Shown here: piece after piece, positions 33,100 through 43,508 of the stretch
Position numbering within the stretch: position 1 is the stretch's first letter
Layout: every line of letters starts with the position of its first letter
From: Chondrus crispus
Taxonomy: Eukaryota; Rhodophyta; Florideophyceae; Gigartinales; Gigartinaceae
DNA length: 64,000 nucleotides
Assembly (NCBI RefSeq): GCF_000350225.1
Contig: NW_005178773.1
Location: 249,127 to 313,126, forward strand
Direction: 5' to 3'
Position numbers and translations under genes: made by a program
The notes under the pieces: generated by a model
Seen by the model: only the letters and a program-made list of their open reading frames with translations
Databases searched by the model: none
Told to the model about the DNA's origin: nothing

Positions 33100-34368
33100 A
33101 TGCATGTAAATGACTTTGTAAGTACACTGAGCTCGCTGAGTGGAAGCAATCCGATTTTCAACCTCTCAAATCGGTGGTTGCAATCCAAACCTGTGTCTCT
33201 CCCAGCACTTGGGTTCATGGAGATGGCTTCCGTAGCTCCTGACGCTGTTCTTGTGCCCACAGTGTCTTTCTCGATCACCGGCACATTGCCAGGAGCTAGC
33301 GTAAACGATACGCAATGCACAGCAACTGCAGGTGGGGCATTTGAACAGGGCGCTGGCGGTCGCCGGAGAGGCCGTAGTGCGGATTTCAATCGACGACGTG
33401 GGAGCGGTGGTGGGTCAGGCGCAAGACACGGAAGAGGGAGAGGATGCTCAAGGGGGCGTTCGAGAGGAATACGGTCCCATTATTTAGGTCAAGGTCAGGG
33501 GAGGGAAGACCTCAGCAGGGGATGGACTTTGTGTAATGGTGATTGGGGTTCCGTTATGTTGCAGCAAGAGTTCGTCGACAAAGTTGTAAGTGAAAGGGCA
33601 CGTCTGTTTCTAATGTCCGCAGTGGATAATTTGCACGTTCAGGGAACGTTTCGAGAGGTTACGCGCGGTAGATGCCGCTTCGTTGTTTTATTCATGAAGG
33701 CACTGCTATCGCAGTGCATGACGTGGTTAAACGAATATATCATCCTCGAGAAGCTTAACGAAGAACGCATTCGTTTAGAAGACATGTACCGTTATGTTTC
33801 AGTGCTCCTATTGTCCCATTGCACGGTTTTTGTTTTCAGAAAACTATCTCACTAATGGACGGTACCGGGAGCGTCTGTCCTTCTCTTGGCAGAGTGCGAT
33901 TTATTCCGAGCAACATTCTTGCATACTACGCTACTGGCCGTGGTAACCAGGGGGATTCTACATGGCCATCACAACGTGACCAAACACAGTGTCTCTCCGA
34001 GTTTAAGTTATTGGCGATTAGAGTCACAAGAAAGATATTTTTCTCCTTTGCATTTACTTGCAACTCTTGATGACGAGCTTTATGGTACGAGAGCTCCAGA
34101 TAATCAAGTGAAGAATTCAATTTCACCCGTCTGTTGCCACCAAAATGCACCTGATCGCCCCCCTAAACGCAAAATCTCCCTTAATTTTATTGAACTCAAT
34201 CCAGTTGTCATCCTCTCAGAGGTGCGAAAACAATGGACATTCTCATGTCATAATTGTAATGGATACAATGCTTACTCAAATTGCGATATTGTAAGATTAG
34301 AAAATCGAGATGCAGGAGCGGTGAAATACCTGCAAACGTATCAATATTGTTGCAATCACACGGGCTAG
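33100..34368 (+). pseudogene. Decayed gene of unknown family, possibly from a DNA transposon
   Basis: An ORF from 33100 (251 codons) has an Arg/Gly-rich stretch (RRRGRSADFNRRRGSGGG, about residues 86-125) like RGG nucleic-acid-binding tails. A helical part follows (ERARLFLMSAVDNLHV, LNEERIRLEDMYRYVSVLLL). Coherent protein sequence then continues in frame 3 from about 33822 (GFCFQKTISLM, FIPSNILAYYATGRG, STWPSQRDQTQCLSEF) and in frame 1 from about 34045 (LHLLATLDDELYGTRAPDNQV). Two frameshifts in one coherent chain mean a broken gene. The late segment reminds me of a dispersed multicopy family, so a mobile origin is likely, but I cannot name the family. Confidence 0.45.
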
Positions 34369-34450
34369 AAACCACCATGGTCGTCATTGCGCAACGCAGA
34401 AGTGGTGAAATTCCTGCAAACGTATCAATATTGCTGCAATCACACATGCT
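34312..34450 (+). repeat. Imperfect direct repeat, two units of about 55 bp
   Basis: The motif gtgaaat-cctgcaaacgtatcaatattg-tgcaatcacac occurs twice with an 84-bp period (starts 34312 and 34396). It may be a small tandem duplication at the end of the decayed gene before it. Confidence 0.6.
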
Positions 34451-35171
34451 AAAAATCATGAGTTGCGAGATAAAGCGTGGGAGCAACGCCGCGAAGCGGC
34501 AGCGCCTTGGCGAACGGCGAGCAAGTGTAGCGTGGTCACAACTTGAGAGCGGCGAACGGGGCGGTGGCGGCGCGCAGTGCCGTAGGACGGACGCCACAGC
34601 AGCACTCAAACAGTTAGCTGTGCGCGTTTTAGATGCGGTCCCGCACGACGCGCTCCTCGAAGCCAGGGATGGGGGACGGGGCGGGAAGCTGGGGGCGATG
34701 CGGTGCATGGAGGGTGGCGTGCTGGCGAGTGACAGGGGCAGCCGGTGCGACGCGATATGGAGGCTCGGCAAGGAGTGGAGGAGCGGCGGCGGGCAATTGC
34801 CCAGGAAATTTGCGGTTGGCGAGGCCGTCTTGGTCGTCGTCAATCAAACGGATGGCGGGGTGCGTGTCGGCGGGAGCGAATGTGGCGACATGAAGCACGC
34901 ATGCGGTGGCGACCATGATGACAAATTGTGAACGTCTCGCAGTTCTCCTATTCATGATGGCATACGGGGGGCCCCGCTCCGGCAGGCGATCGCGTTGCGT
35001 CGGTTTGTGCCTTCTTTGTGCCTCGCATACAGTTCTGCATTCCCTGACGGAAAACCGATGTCAATCTTGTTGAAATGTTGCACAGGTTCTCGATGACGCC
35101 CATCTTGGAATGCCGCCATATTTTGCAACGACCATTCGATCCCACCTTGTGATTACATCAATGCTGGATTC
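34451..35171. other. GC-rich spacer with a doubtful minus-strand ORF
   Basis: The minus strand has a 108-codon ORF (34955-34629) whose N-terminus contains a hydrophobic run FVIMVATACVLHVATFAPA followed by Pro/Ala-rich sequence, which could be a small secreted protein. The plus strand is open over the same bases (34281-34931), so composition alone may explain both. No support beyond that. Confidence 0.25.
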
Positions 35172-35175
35172 CTAG

Positions 35176-35677
35176 TGTCTGAGTGACAGGGGCTCGTTCT
35201 CATATGAGGCCGGCGATGTCCTTATATGAGGACAGCTCTTTTTTGCAAAAATATATAAATTAAATTGAACAATAAAAAAGTCACCTTGAGCACTATTTCC
35301 TTAACGTGAGTGTTTTCGGCAATACCATCTTGCAGAACACCGGGATTGCAGCTTTGAATGCGCGTAAAGCCTAAGAATGCAATGCAGATTGAGCACCAAG
35401 TTGCCTTTTTGAACTGGGGTTTTTGGTTTCGAAGTTATTTTACATGCGGTTTTAGAGTGGTTTAAAAAAGCTTATTTTCTAGACATATCTAAAACCAGCC
35501 ACGAAGAACATGCAATTCTCACAAAGTTCCTTCTGGTCCCAAGTCAGAAGTCGAGTACGGTGGCGGGGGTATCGTTTTCTTTCTTGTCGGGGAATCAAAA
35601 GTCAAGAATAAACTAGGTCGAATACTGTACTCATGTGAGACGAAAGTCCTCACATGAGTACATGTGTCACTCAGACA
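35176..35677 (+). mobile_element. Non-autonomous piggyBac-type MITE
   Basis: The terminal inverted repeats TGTCTGAGTGACA and TGTCACTCAGACA are flanked by CTAG (35172-35175) and CTGG (35678-35681, one mismatch). Subterminal palindrome-like CTCATATGAGG and CCTTATATGAGG follow. About 450 bp of the interior (gcaaaaatatataaattaaat onward) match the 3' non-coding part of the piggyBac element at 42945-43380, so it is an internal-deletion derivative of a close relative. Confidence 0.8.
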
Positions 35678-35727
35678 CTGGAGACTGAAATGACAACCAT
35701 GTCGACTTTAATGCCTGCATTACCACT

Positions 35728-36046
35728 TGCTAGCGGCGAAAAAGGGGGGAAGGAGGAAGACCGCGCGCGTAGGGGAGAGAGAGAGAAAAGTTTATTGCAA
35801 GAGGGCGGGTCGGTGGGGGTGTTGTTGTGTTCTGCCCCCATTGCGGTGTGTCGCGGCGCACCCCTTTCTCTTATAGAGGGGCCGCCATCATCTTCCAATC
35901 CACAGGACCGCTGCTCTTCAACGGGAGATTGCCCGCGTGTACACCTGGTGTACACGTAGACCAATAGAATCACGTTTTGAAGGCTTTGGACCTGGGGGCC
36001 ACTCTTGGGTACTGTACCCTGCACAGTACTCCAAATCTTTCTAACA
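35728..36046 (-). repeat. E3 3' LTR
   Basis: Starts tgctagcggcg and ends ttctaaca. It has a 21-bp palindrome cgtgtacacc-t-ggtgtacacg at about 35936 and represents the unoccupied form of the site that carries the mini-LTR in the 5' LTR. Confidence 0.9.
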
Positions 36047-36055
36047 CGTGTGGGG

Positions 36056-38222
36056 CTAGGGAGGGGGTCGTGGCCTGATGATTCCTGCTTCCAACATTTT
36101 GTCCGGCTCTTTCCTCACAATTTCGTTATGCAAGGGAGCCATTCTCCTCGCAGAGTGATAGATCGGATTCGTATCATCTAACTCGAAATAGTGCATAATT
36201 GGGACTTCAGCAGGCCGAAGGTCGTCAAGGGATGTAGCAACGATACTCTTACCCATTAGTGCGGTCTCGATGACGCCTTGAGCTTCACTGTCGAGATGCA
36301 CAAGTCTTTCCCGAAGAATTTTAACGGCCTTGTTGATGACATTCGAATCAGGTGATTCTACTTCCTCATCTTCTCCCGTCGCTCCGTCCAGAGTCAAGTC
36401 TAGCTCGAAAGGTTCGTCGCCGAGGATGGCGACCACTTAAGTCTCTTCTTCCGACGAGTTTTCTGAGGCGAACGACTCGACATCAGAAGTGAAGTCCTCA
36501 CTATCAGTCTCCGAATCCGCGACGACAGGACTTACTTGGTCAAACTCCAGACTCATTTTCACGGTTTTGTTTCCGATCATCATTCTAACAGACTGGTGAC
36601 CTAGATCGATGCAGGCTTGAAGTTCTTCGAGAGTTGGATACCCGATTAAGATGTCAACTGGGGATCCTTCAACAACCAAGAAGTTGAGTGAAGTAATAAC
36701 GCTGTTGAACGTGACAGGAACTTCCTCGATGGAACCAAGGCAGGTTGTCTTTTGTCCATTGGCGCCGGTAATCTTCGTCGAGGTCGGCTTTGGAGGCAGA
36801 GAGAGCCTCGATGCCACAGATGCATTCATAACATTAGGGATAGCTCCTGAGTCTAACAACGCTCTCATTTGTGTCCCGTAGACTTGTACCGAAACAACTT
36901 TCAGACGTTTCGGCAAAGTACCGATCGAGGCAGCTACGGGGCATCTAGGGCGACTGCTGAACAAACGACAGATCTCTTTCTTGGCCTCGTCGCCATCTCC
37001 TCGAATCAGTTGACCGAATGTCAAACTAGAGGGGGCCTTCGCGAGGGAAGAAACCACATCGTAATTCCCGGAGTGCTCTGGTACGGCGTTTTTCTTACTC
37101 GTCCTCTTCTTTCTTGTTCGACGGCCGGGCTTAGGAGGTTTCCTCATGTGGTTCGGAGTCCATTACTCACGCCGGTTGAGAAGGGACGGGATTGGCTCGC
37201 CGCCACCATCCTTTCGCGTCTTGGCCACCGGCTCTCCATCGGCGTTTCTCTTGACTGATGCCACTAACTTCTCATCAGCCAGGAGCTCGTCGTGCGTCAC
37301 GACACTCACCTCGTTTCCTGCGGAGCCCGTAGGTGTGCCCGACACGGCAATATTCGTCTGGGTCTTCTTAGGGGAGTAAGCGCCGCTACATCCCCTCTGT
37401 GGACCAACTCTAGCCCAACAGCTTGTCTCCGAATGACCAAATGTTCCGCAGCGAGGGCATTCGAGCAGGGCGGAATGCTGCTGCGTCATCCCTCGACTGG
37501 TTCTTCTTGATAATAAGGGAAATATCGGCTAGTCGATCAGTTAAAGCGTCAACCTTCGTCTCGAGTGGAGACAAGGGAGCTTTTGAACGCATCATGACCC
37601 TTTTTGACTCACGTCGCCCTCTCGGCTCATACATACCTTGCGAGCTCTCTGACCCCTGGTAGCGCGAATTGCTCAAGGAGTTCGCCGCCGCTTGAAAGGC
37701 GCAGCGACCAGACCAGAAGTACATGATTGCATCGAATAGGGCCTTGTAGGTCTTCGCACCTCGATAGATGGCAAACTGGGCCAACTCGAGATGTTCCATC
37801 ACGGCATTGCGAAGAAGTCCGAACTTCGATTCGTCGTTGAATCCCGCCTTCTCGTAGAGACGGTCTGAGTTTCGAAGGGACCCACTGAGATCCCTGAAAG
37901 AAAGGCGAGCGGCCGTCGCATCCTAAATCACATCTTCAGGTGATTCAACCGGGGCGAACCGCTCGACCAAGGCCTTCTTGACCCTCTCGTAGTTGGAGCC
38001 ATCTGCACTGATATCTCCGTTCTTGACAAAGGTTTGAAAAAAGAAGTCGAATGCATCTCCCTCTAGGTAGCGAAGGAGTTCAGATGCCCTTTCTTCGTCC
38101 GACTTGCCGAAGGTGGCAACATTTTCGAACACGAAGAAGAACTTGTGGGCGTCGGCCGGCTTCGACCAGTCGAACTGTGACAGGGAGCAGCCTTCTTTGC
38201 CACCCCTCCACAAGAGTACCAT
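36056..38222 (-). pseudogene. E3 gag and protease with RT stub
   Basis: One frame from 38222 gives a capsid-like region (FDWSKPADAHKFFFVFENV, ELLRYLEGDAF). After TAG 37923 it continues to a region with a frameshift near 37450 that leads into the zinc knuckle CPRCGTFGHSETSC. After TAA 37163 comes a protease with RALLDSGAIPNVMNASVA and DILIGYPTLEEL. After TAA 36437 come the first RT residues (HNEIVRKEPDKMLEAGIIRP), which break off at the deletion. The possible start ATG is unusual: its A is the last base of the 5' LTR and its TG belongs to the PBS (TGGTACTCTTGTGG). The protease has DSG in place of DTG, which is normal in many Gypsy elements. Confidence 0.82.
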
Positions 38223-38685
38223 GTTAGCGGCGAAAAAGGGGGGAAGGAGGAAGGCCGCGCGCGTAGGGGGGAGAGAGAGAAAAGTTTATTGCAAGAGGGC
38301 GGGTCGGTCGGGGTGTTGTTGTGTTTTGCCCCCATTGCCGTGTGTTCCGGCGCGCTCCTTTCTCTTATAGAGGGGCCGCCATCATCTTCCACTCCACAGG
38401 ACCGCTGCTCTTCAACGGGAGATTGTCCGCGTGTACACCTGCTGTACACGTAGACCAATAAAATCACGTTTGTGAAGGCTTTGGTGCTCGAACCACTCGT
38501 GGGTACTGTACCTGTGATAATACCTATTCAAGTACACACGTAGTACACATCACACACGGATATCGTGTCACCTACGACGGCGAGCGGCCGCCGTACTTAG
38601 TGTGGAGGGAGTCAGATCAGAGAGTAAACGTAGGGTATCGTTCCTGCACCACAGTACCCTGTACAGTACCCAAATCTCCCCCACA
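38222..38685 (-). repeat. E3 5' LTR carrying a mini-LTR insertion
   Basis: Matches the 3' LTR except for the insertion at 38513-38653 and its duplicated GTACC. Ends tgttagcggcg and cccccaca on the plus strand. Confidence 0.9.
38513..38653 (-). repeat. 141-bp mini solo LTR, copy 1
   Basis: Ends TGTGATAATACC and CACCACA (TG...CA with TGTG/CACA inverted ends), TSD GTACC at 38508-38512 and 38654-38658. The empty site is preserved in the E3 3' LTR, which proves an insertion. A second copy in the opposite orientation is split over 39086-39142 and 43417-43503. At 141 bp it is as short as LTRs of TRIM-type elements. Confidence 0.85.
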
Positions 38686-38690
38686 CCACT

Positions 38691-39080
38691 CATACGAAAT
38701 CCCTCACCCGCTGACGTCTAATTCGGAATATATTACGATTTATTTCCGCTATTTCGCTTTTTGTGCATTTGTATTACCTGAAGGCCGAATTACTGCAACA
38801 ATTAAGGGACACGTGTCGAGAAAGAAACGTGCCCCCCTCTCGAGGAAGCAAAAGTAGTCGCTGTTTCTACGGTACCAGAGCGTACCGTACTAAAAAACGA
38901 AGTTGATTTTATTGCGGGGTTCGAGAGCCAAGAATTGAATCGCCTGCCAACCATTGACCTAGCTCTCCGGTCCGTCCCGCGAAGTGGGACCAAGTGTTCA
39001 ACGTGCTGTACGTGTAATCCTACGATTCTATTTCTGGATGTCAACGCAGTTGTCATTGAGCCGTAATATGTCCACTATTC
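38691..39080. other. Spacer with a short tRNA-like motif
   Basis: No gene. On the minus strand 38968-38922 reads GAGAGC, an A-box-like TAGGTCAATGGTTGG, a B-box-like GATTCAATTC and GCTCTC, so the ends pair as in an acceptor stem. At about 47 nt it has no room for an anticodon arm. It could be a tRNA relic or SINE fragment. Confidence 0.25.
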
Positions 39081-39142
39081 AGAACTGTGGTGCACGAACG
39101 ATACCATTCGTTTACTCTCTGATCCGGCTCCCTCTGCACTTA

Positions 39143-39531
39143 GAGCACCCCTATCGGTGCTGTGTATATGTAAAGTGTTTGCATATCCAGATACATATAG
39201 CCTCTTTCATTCCTATCGGACTGGTTATCTCCAAACATTTGGCCTTTTTGGCTATATCTATCTCTATATTGGAAGCCGGATGGCGACAAATTTACTCATT
39301 TGACCATATAGAGACGCGAATTACAAGGCGCCACTTGGCCAAAAGACCATAGGACAGTGTCAATACAGTACCTCTCGTACTTGATGCCCCCCTCGCACAC
39401 TATGCCCTATCAGGGCACTTCAATTTCAAATTTACTCCTAAACCGATAATGTTGCGCACAGAAATGCTATATGCAAACGCAAAATTTTACACATTTAGCC
39501 ACCAAATTTAGCCAAACCGATAGGGGTGCTC
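39143..39531. mobile_element. Harbinger/Tourist-like MITE A
   Basis: Terminal inverted repeats GAGCACCCCTATCGGT and ACCGATAGGGGTGCTC, flanked by TTA on both sides (39140-39142, 39532-39534), the TSD type of PIF/Harbinger elements. 389 bp, no ORF. Part of the interior is the reverse complement of MITE B. Confidence 0.8.
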
Positions 39532-40372
39532 TTAGAGCACCCCTACTGGTTTAGTTATTTTTCTAGGTTAGATATGAGAAATTTAGCGTTGGAGATAGCG
39601 ATTCTAGGCGCAACACTACCGGTTAGAGGGCAAATTCAAACGTGTTGTGCAGTGATTGGCTCTTTCGGCAGCCGTGGTCATCCAGTACAAGGGATGGTAG
39701 TGGTGGTGCTGTACGGATATACTGTGGGAGACGTCTCCGGTTCCCATCTCCTCAAGCCCCACATGACACCATCATGCCCTGGGGCAAGGACAGGGAGGGG
39801 AGGAGGAGGAAAGGGAGAAGGGAAGGCGTCAGGAAGAATGCAGGAGGGTGGCAGTGGCGGGTAAATTCAGCTTGGGATGGGGGTGTTGGGGGTGTTCGCT
39901 GTGCACAGAAAACAGTGAGTTCCCTGTGCACAGAGAACATTGCTCGCGCCAAGTCAATAGAATTGGCGTGGGTTTTGAGTAATTTTTCCAAGTGGCGCAG
40001 TTTTACTCGCATCTCTATTTGTGCAAATGAGTAAATCTGTCTCCATCCGGTCGGCTGCTTGGAGATAGATTTACTCAAAATGGTAAATTTTTTAGAGATA
40101 CTCACTCCACTGCTCGTCACCAAATCTATCTCCGAAAATCAAAAATTTACTCATTTACTCAACCACTAGTGTCTAGGTGACAAATGGCCTCATATGAGGC
40201 CAGTTTTTAGGCGGGCTTTTGCAATTCGAATAATTGTAGAAATTTATCGCTACTGTAGTGAAAAGCTTACGACTAGAGTATTAAACGTTGGCAAACCAGA
40301 AAACATTCAATTCCGTATCTCAGTCTTCCCTAATCAACACTTTCGTCTTCTTCTTCCCAAAATTTCTTCAAA

Positions 40373-42475
40373 ATGGTGAGCGTCAATGATCCTCGAATTA
40401 TTGCAGGTAACCGCGTCCACACTCGTGCAAGACTGCTCACAGCTCAGAGTAAATGTCGTCGCATGTATGGAGCCTCCTGGAAGATCAAGTTGGTCACGGG
40501 AACTGTCATTAGCATGAAAACTGACAAAGTGAAGGGTCGCAGTGTCACTTCAGTCAGGGCTAAATGGGAATTATCAGATGGCGTCAAGGAAGTCACGCTT
40601 CGCATAGCTAACATCAAGGCTGGTGAAGTGATGGACCTGATCGATGACGGTCCTGAAGATCATATCCAGCAAGAAACTGAACATTATGCGCAACCGGAGC
40701 CTACAGAGGACCGCGTGACGCCACTGGAAGGAGCACTCAGCCCGAGTACGAGAATCTCCGAGAGTGACGAAATGGATTCCCAAGATGGCCTCATGAATGT
40801 CCACGGCCGGGCCTGGAAGCGTGAGGAAGTCACGATGCATTTAAATGGTATGATACCGCCGAGAAGATGGAAGGTGATTGGACCGATTGATGAGATTATA
40901 TCCCGTGGTCACAGTCCATCTCAAATGCATCCCATGGACTACTTCATGTGGATGTTCACACAGGAGCACTTGGCATTAATGGTTTCCTACACCAACGATG
41001 CAATGGAATCAAGGGGACTTCGCTTGACTACAAGAGGTGAAATTTTGAAGTTTTTCGGGGTGCTAATCCTTATGACTCGGATTGAATTCAGCACCAGAAG
41101 GTCTCTTTGGAGCTCACAGGAAACCAGCAAATATCTCCCGCAACCTCAATTCGGAAACATCATCTCCCGCAGAAGATTCGAGGAGCTTCGTCAGAATGTC
41201 ACGTTCAGCTTTCCAGCTGACTCAAATGACAGATGGGGTATGATCAGGGACTTCATGGTCGCAATCAATGATCACCGAGCATCACATGTGATTCCATCAC
41301 AGAACATCTGCGTTGATGAGAGTATGTCACGCTGGTATGGACTTGGAGGAGATTGGATTGAAACCGGTCTTCCTCATTATGTGGCCATGGACCGAAAACC
41401 CGAGAATGGCTGTGAGTTGAAGACTGCTGCATGTGGAAAAAGTGGAATCATAATAAGAATTGAGAACGTCGTCTCAGCTGAGGAGACTTCTTTAAAGGAT
41501 TTTGAAAGTGACCACTTACACGGAACCGCAGTGACTTTGAGGTTGTTACAGCCATGATTTCACACCAATCGTGTTGTCTGCGCGGATTCGTACTTTGCTT
41601 CTGTCCACACGGCTGAATCACTTTATGAGAAAGGTCTTAGATTCACAGGTGTAGTGAAGACATCTACCAAGAAATATCCGATGAAATATCTATCTCATCT
41701 GGAGATTGCTGAAAAGGGAGAGCACGTCACACTAGTTTCGAAGCCGGTGGCCGGGCCTCATCTCATGGCAGTGATGTGGGTGGACCGAGACCGCAGATAC
41801 TTTATTAGTTCTGTCGGAACATCCAACGAAGGAACTCCAATCTACCGCGAGAGATGGCGTACACGTCATGGCGTGACAAGAAAAGAGGAATTGTCTATCC
41901 GTATTCCCTCAGTCTGTGAGCAGTATTATGAAACTTGCTCTCAGATTGACCGCCACAACAGATCTCGTCAGGATGATCTCGGCTTGGAAAAGAAGTTCGA
42001 AGTCAAGGAGTGGTCTATGCGTGTCAACACTTCTTTATTGGCCATTTGCATTGTGGATGCATGGAAACTGTATGCAGGTGCAAAAGGAGATGGTTCTAAG
42101 ATGTCTCCAAATCAGTTTTATTGTGAGCTTGCTGACCAGTTGATTGATAACAAGTATGATCGTATATCGTTACGTCAGCGAGAATCAGACAGTGCTTTTG
42201 AAGATGAAGATGTTGGGTTTGGCAGTGGAATTGGTACTCACCTAACTCCAACCACTCGCAAGCGTAAAAGCGCATCCGGCGAGGAGACTTGTGCTCTTTA
42301 TCAATCCAGATGCAATATTTGCAAAGGTACAAAAAAGTCAAAGTTTATTTGCTCAGCCTGCAAGGCATATTTTGACAAAGAAGTATACCTTTGTCATCAC
42401 CAGACTGGGCGTGACTGTTTTAAGAAACACGTCGACGAACGTCACGATCTTACTTACAAAGGTAAGTACTATTAG
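40373..42475 (+). pseudogene. piggyBac-type transposase with one TGA
   Basis: The ATG (aaaATGG) opens a 700-codon frame broken only by TGA 41555-41557, which could come from CGA by a single change. Order: a chromo/tudor-like N-terminal part (about residues 1-90, GNRVHTRARLLTAQSK, TSVRAKWELSDG), an acidic linker, the N-terminal transposase domain (MDYFMWMFTQEHLALMV, LTTRGEILKFFGVLILM) and the catalytic core with Asp in ICVDESMSRWYG, Asp in VVCADSYFAS and Asp in SQIDRHNRS. The C-terminal cysteine-rich domain has CNIC, CSAC, LCHH and CFKKHV, as in piggyBac CRDs that bind the terminal repeats. All three Asp survive, so the lesion is minimal. Confidence 0.9.
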
Positions 42476-42747
42476 TGCTTAAAGCGTTCTAGGCCTTTAA
42501 CACTGACTAAATGGGTCAGCATGAGTAAAATAGAGCAAAAAGAGATAAAAAACTCCTTTTGCCCCCTATGGTTCTATCCTGCGTCTAAAGACTTGCTTGG
42601 AAGACCTGCAGCCGTGTCGGAATGCCCCTTTATGAGATGTCACCGTATTCAATCTCATGTTCGAGTGGGCGCTATAAAGCGTCCTGGGCTGCAGGTCACG
42701 AACAAGAACCATCGAGATCCCCGAAGGGATTTTTCGACCACTAAAGT

Positions 42748-42818
42748 GCTCAGCGAGGAGTTGAACCCCGGCCTCTAAGACTCAGCGATCCTTGCAGACC
42801 ACTGAGCTGGCTTGTCAG
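42748..42818 (-). other. tRNA-like sequence inside the piggyBac 3' region
   Basis: On the minus strand an A-box-like CAGCTCAGTGGTC (42809-42797) and a B-box-like GGGGTTCAACTCC (42769-42757) are spaced about as in a tRNA gene. Acceptor-stem pairing fails, so it is a tRNA relic or the head of a SINE. An 11-bp inverted repeat (gacctgcagcc/ggctgcaggtc) lies just downstream at about 42604-42698. Confidence 0.35.
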
Positions 42819-43508
42819 TTACTAACTAGTCGTTTATAGTTGTCTTTATAGTCGTTCAAAGTTCTACTTCGTAAAAATTGTGCTCCTTTTGTTCTATACT
42901 TGCGAAAATCTTAAATTTTGTTTAAATTTTACTGTAGAGCATTTGACCTCATATGAGGCCAGCTTTTTTTTGCAAAAATATATAAATTAAATCGAAACTT
43001 TAAAACATTCAGTTTGGACACCATTTCTTTAACGTATACGCGCTCGGCAATAACATCTTGCAAAACATTGGGATGGCGGTTGTCAATGCACAGAGAGACT
43101 AAGAATCTAATGAACTATCAATGATGAGTTGACTTTTTAAACAGGCGTTTTGGTTTCGAAGATATCAACATAAAACGTTTTGAGGTTGGTCAAAAAAGGC
43201 TCCTTTTTGGGCATTTTAAAAATGGCTGGAGAAGACATGCAGATCTCACCAAACTCCACCCTTCCACAACGCAGAAGTCAACTGCCGTGTCGAGAGTATC
43301 TTTTTTCCATCTTGTTGAGCTAGCACAAGTCGAGAAAAATAAGTTGAAAAGTGACCTCATATGAGGTCAAATGGCCTCATATGAGGTCATTTGTCACCTA
43401 GACACTAGGGGTGCTCTTAGTACGGCGGCCGCTTGCCGCCGTAGGTGACACGATATCCGTGTGTGATGTGTACTACATGTGTACGTGTATAGGTATTATC
43501 ACAAGGAC

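Larger units (their letters stand above)
35728..38685 (-). mobile_element. E3: Ty3/Gypsy element deleted for RT, RNase H and integrase
   Basis: LTRs at 35728-36046 (319 bp) and 38222-38685 (318 bp once a 141-bp insertion plus TSD is removed), TSD CCACT at 35723-35727 and 38686-38690. The 2.2-kb interior encodes gag and protease and stops a few codons into RT. No polypurine tract is left next to the 3' LTR, so the deletion ran from RT to the LTR. The element must depend on others for RT and integrase. Confidence 0.9.
40170..43404 (+). mobile_element. piggyBac-family DNA transposon with CTAG target duplication
   Basis: Termini TGTCTAGGTGACAAATG and its exact complement, then subterminal CCTCATATGAGG palindromes (one at the left end, two at the right end, one more at about 42948). 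Flanked by CTAG at 40166-40169 and 43405-43408. It encodes a DDE_Tnp_1_7-type transposase with one stop codon. Known piggyBac elements almost always use TTAA; here both ends and three other copies in the window point to CTAG. Confidence 0.88.
39535..43416. mobile_element. Harbinger/Tourist-like MITE B, carrying the piggyBac element
   Basis: Left end GAGCACCCCTACTGGTT, right end (reverse complement) GAGCACCCCTAGTGGTT, TTA at 39532-39534 and 43417-43419. It shares the middle TTA with MITE A, so the two stand head to tail with nothing between. Without the piggyBac insertion it is about 640 bp. The piggyBac element entered at the CTAG inside its right terminal repeat. Confidence 0.8.
39086..43503 (+). 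repeat. 141-bp mini solo LTR, copy 2, split by nested insertions
   Basis: Left part 39086-39142 (TGTGGTGCAC... to ctgcac plus TTA), right part 43417-43503 (ttagtacggcgg... to attatcaca). TSD AGAAC/AGGAC at 39081-39085 and 43504-43508. Comparison with copy 1 shows the two MITEs and the piggyBac element sitting inside it. Confidence 0.8.

Noticed and set aside
34281-34931. 216-codon plus ORF rich in Gly and Arg
   Set aside because: Its start lies in the direct repeat, and the opposite strand is open over the same bases, which points to base composition.
38922-38968. Permuted tRNA gene of red-alga type
   Set aside because: The boxes are in normal order, and there is no second half nearby that would complete an anticodon arm.
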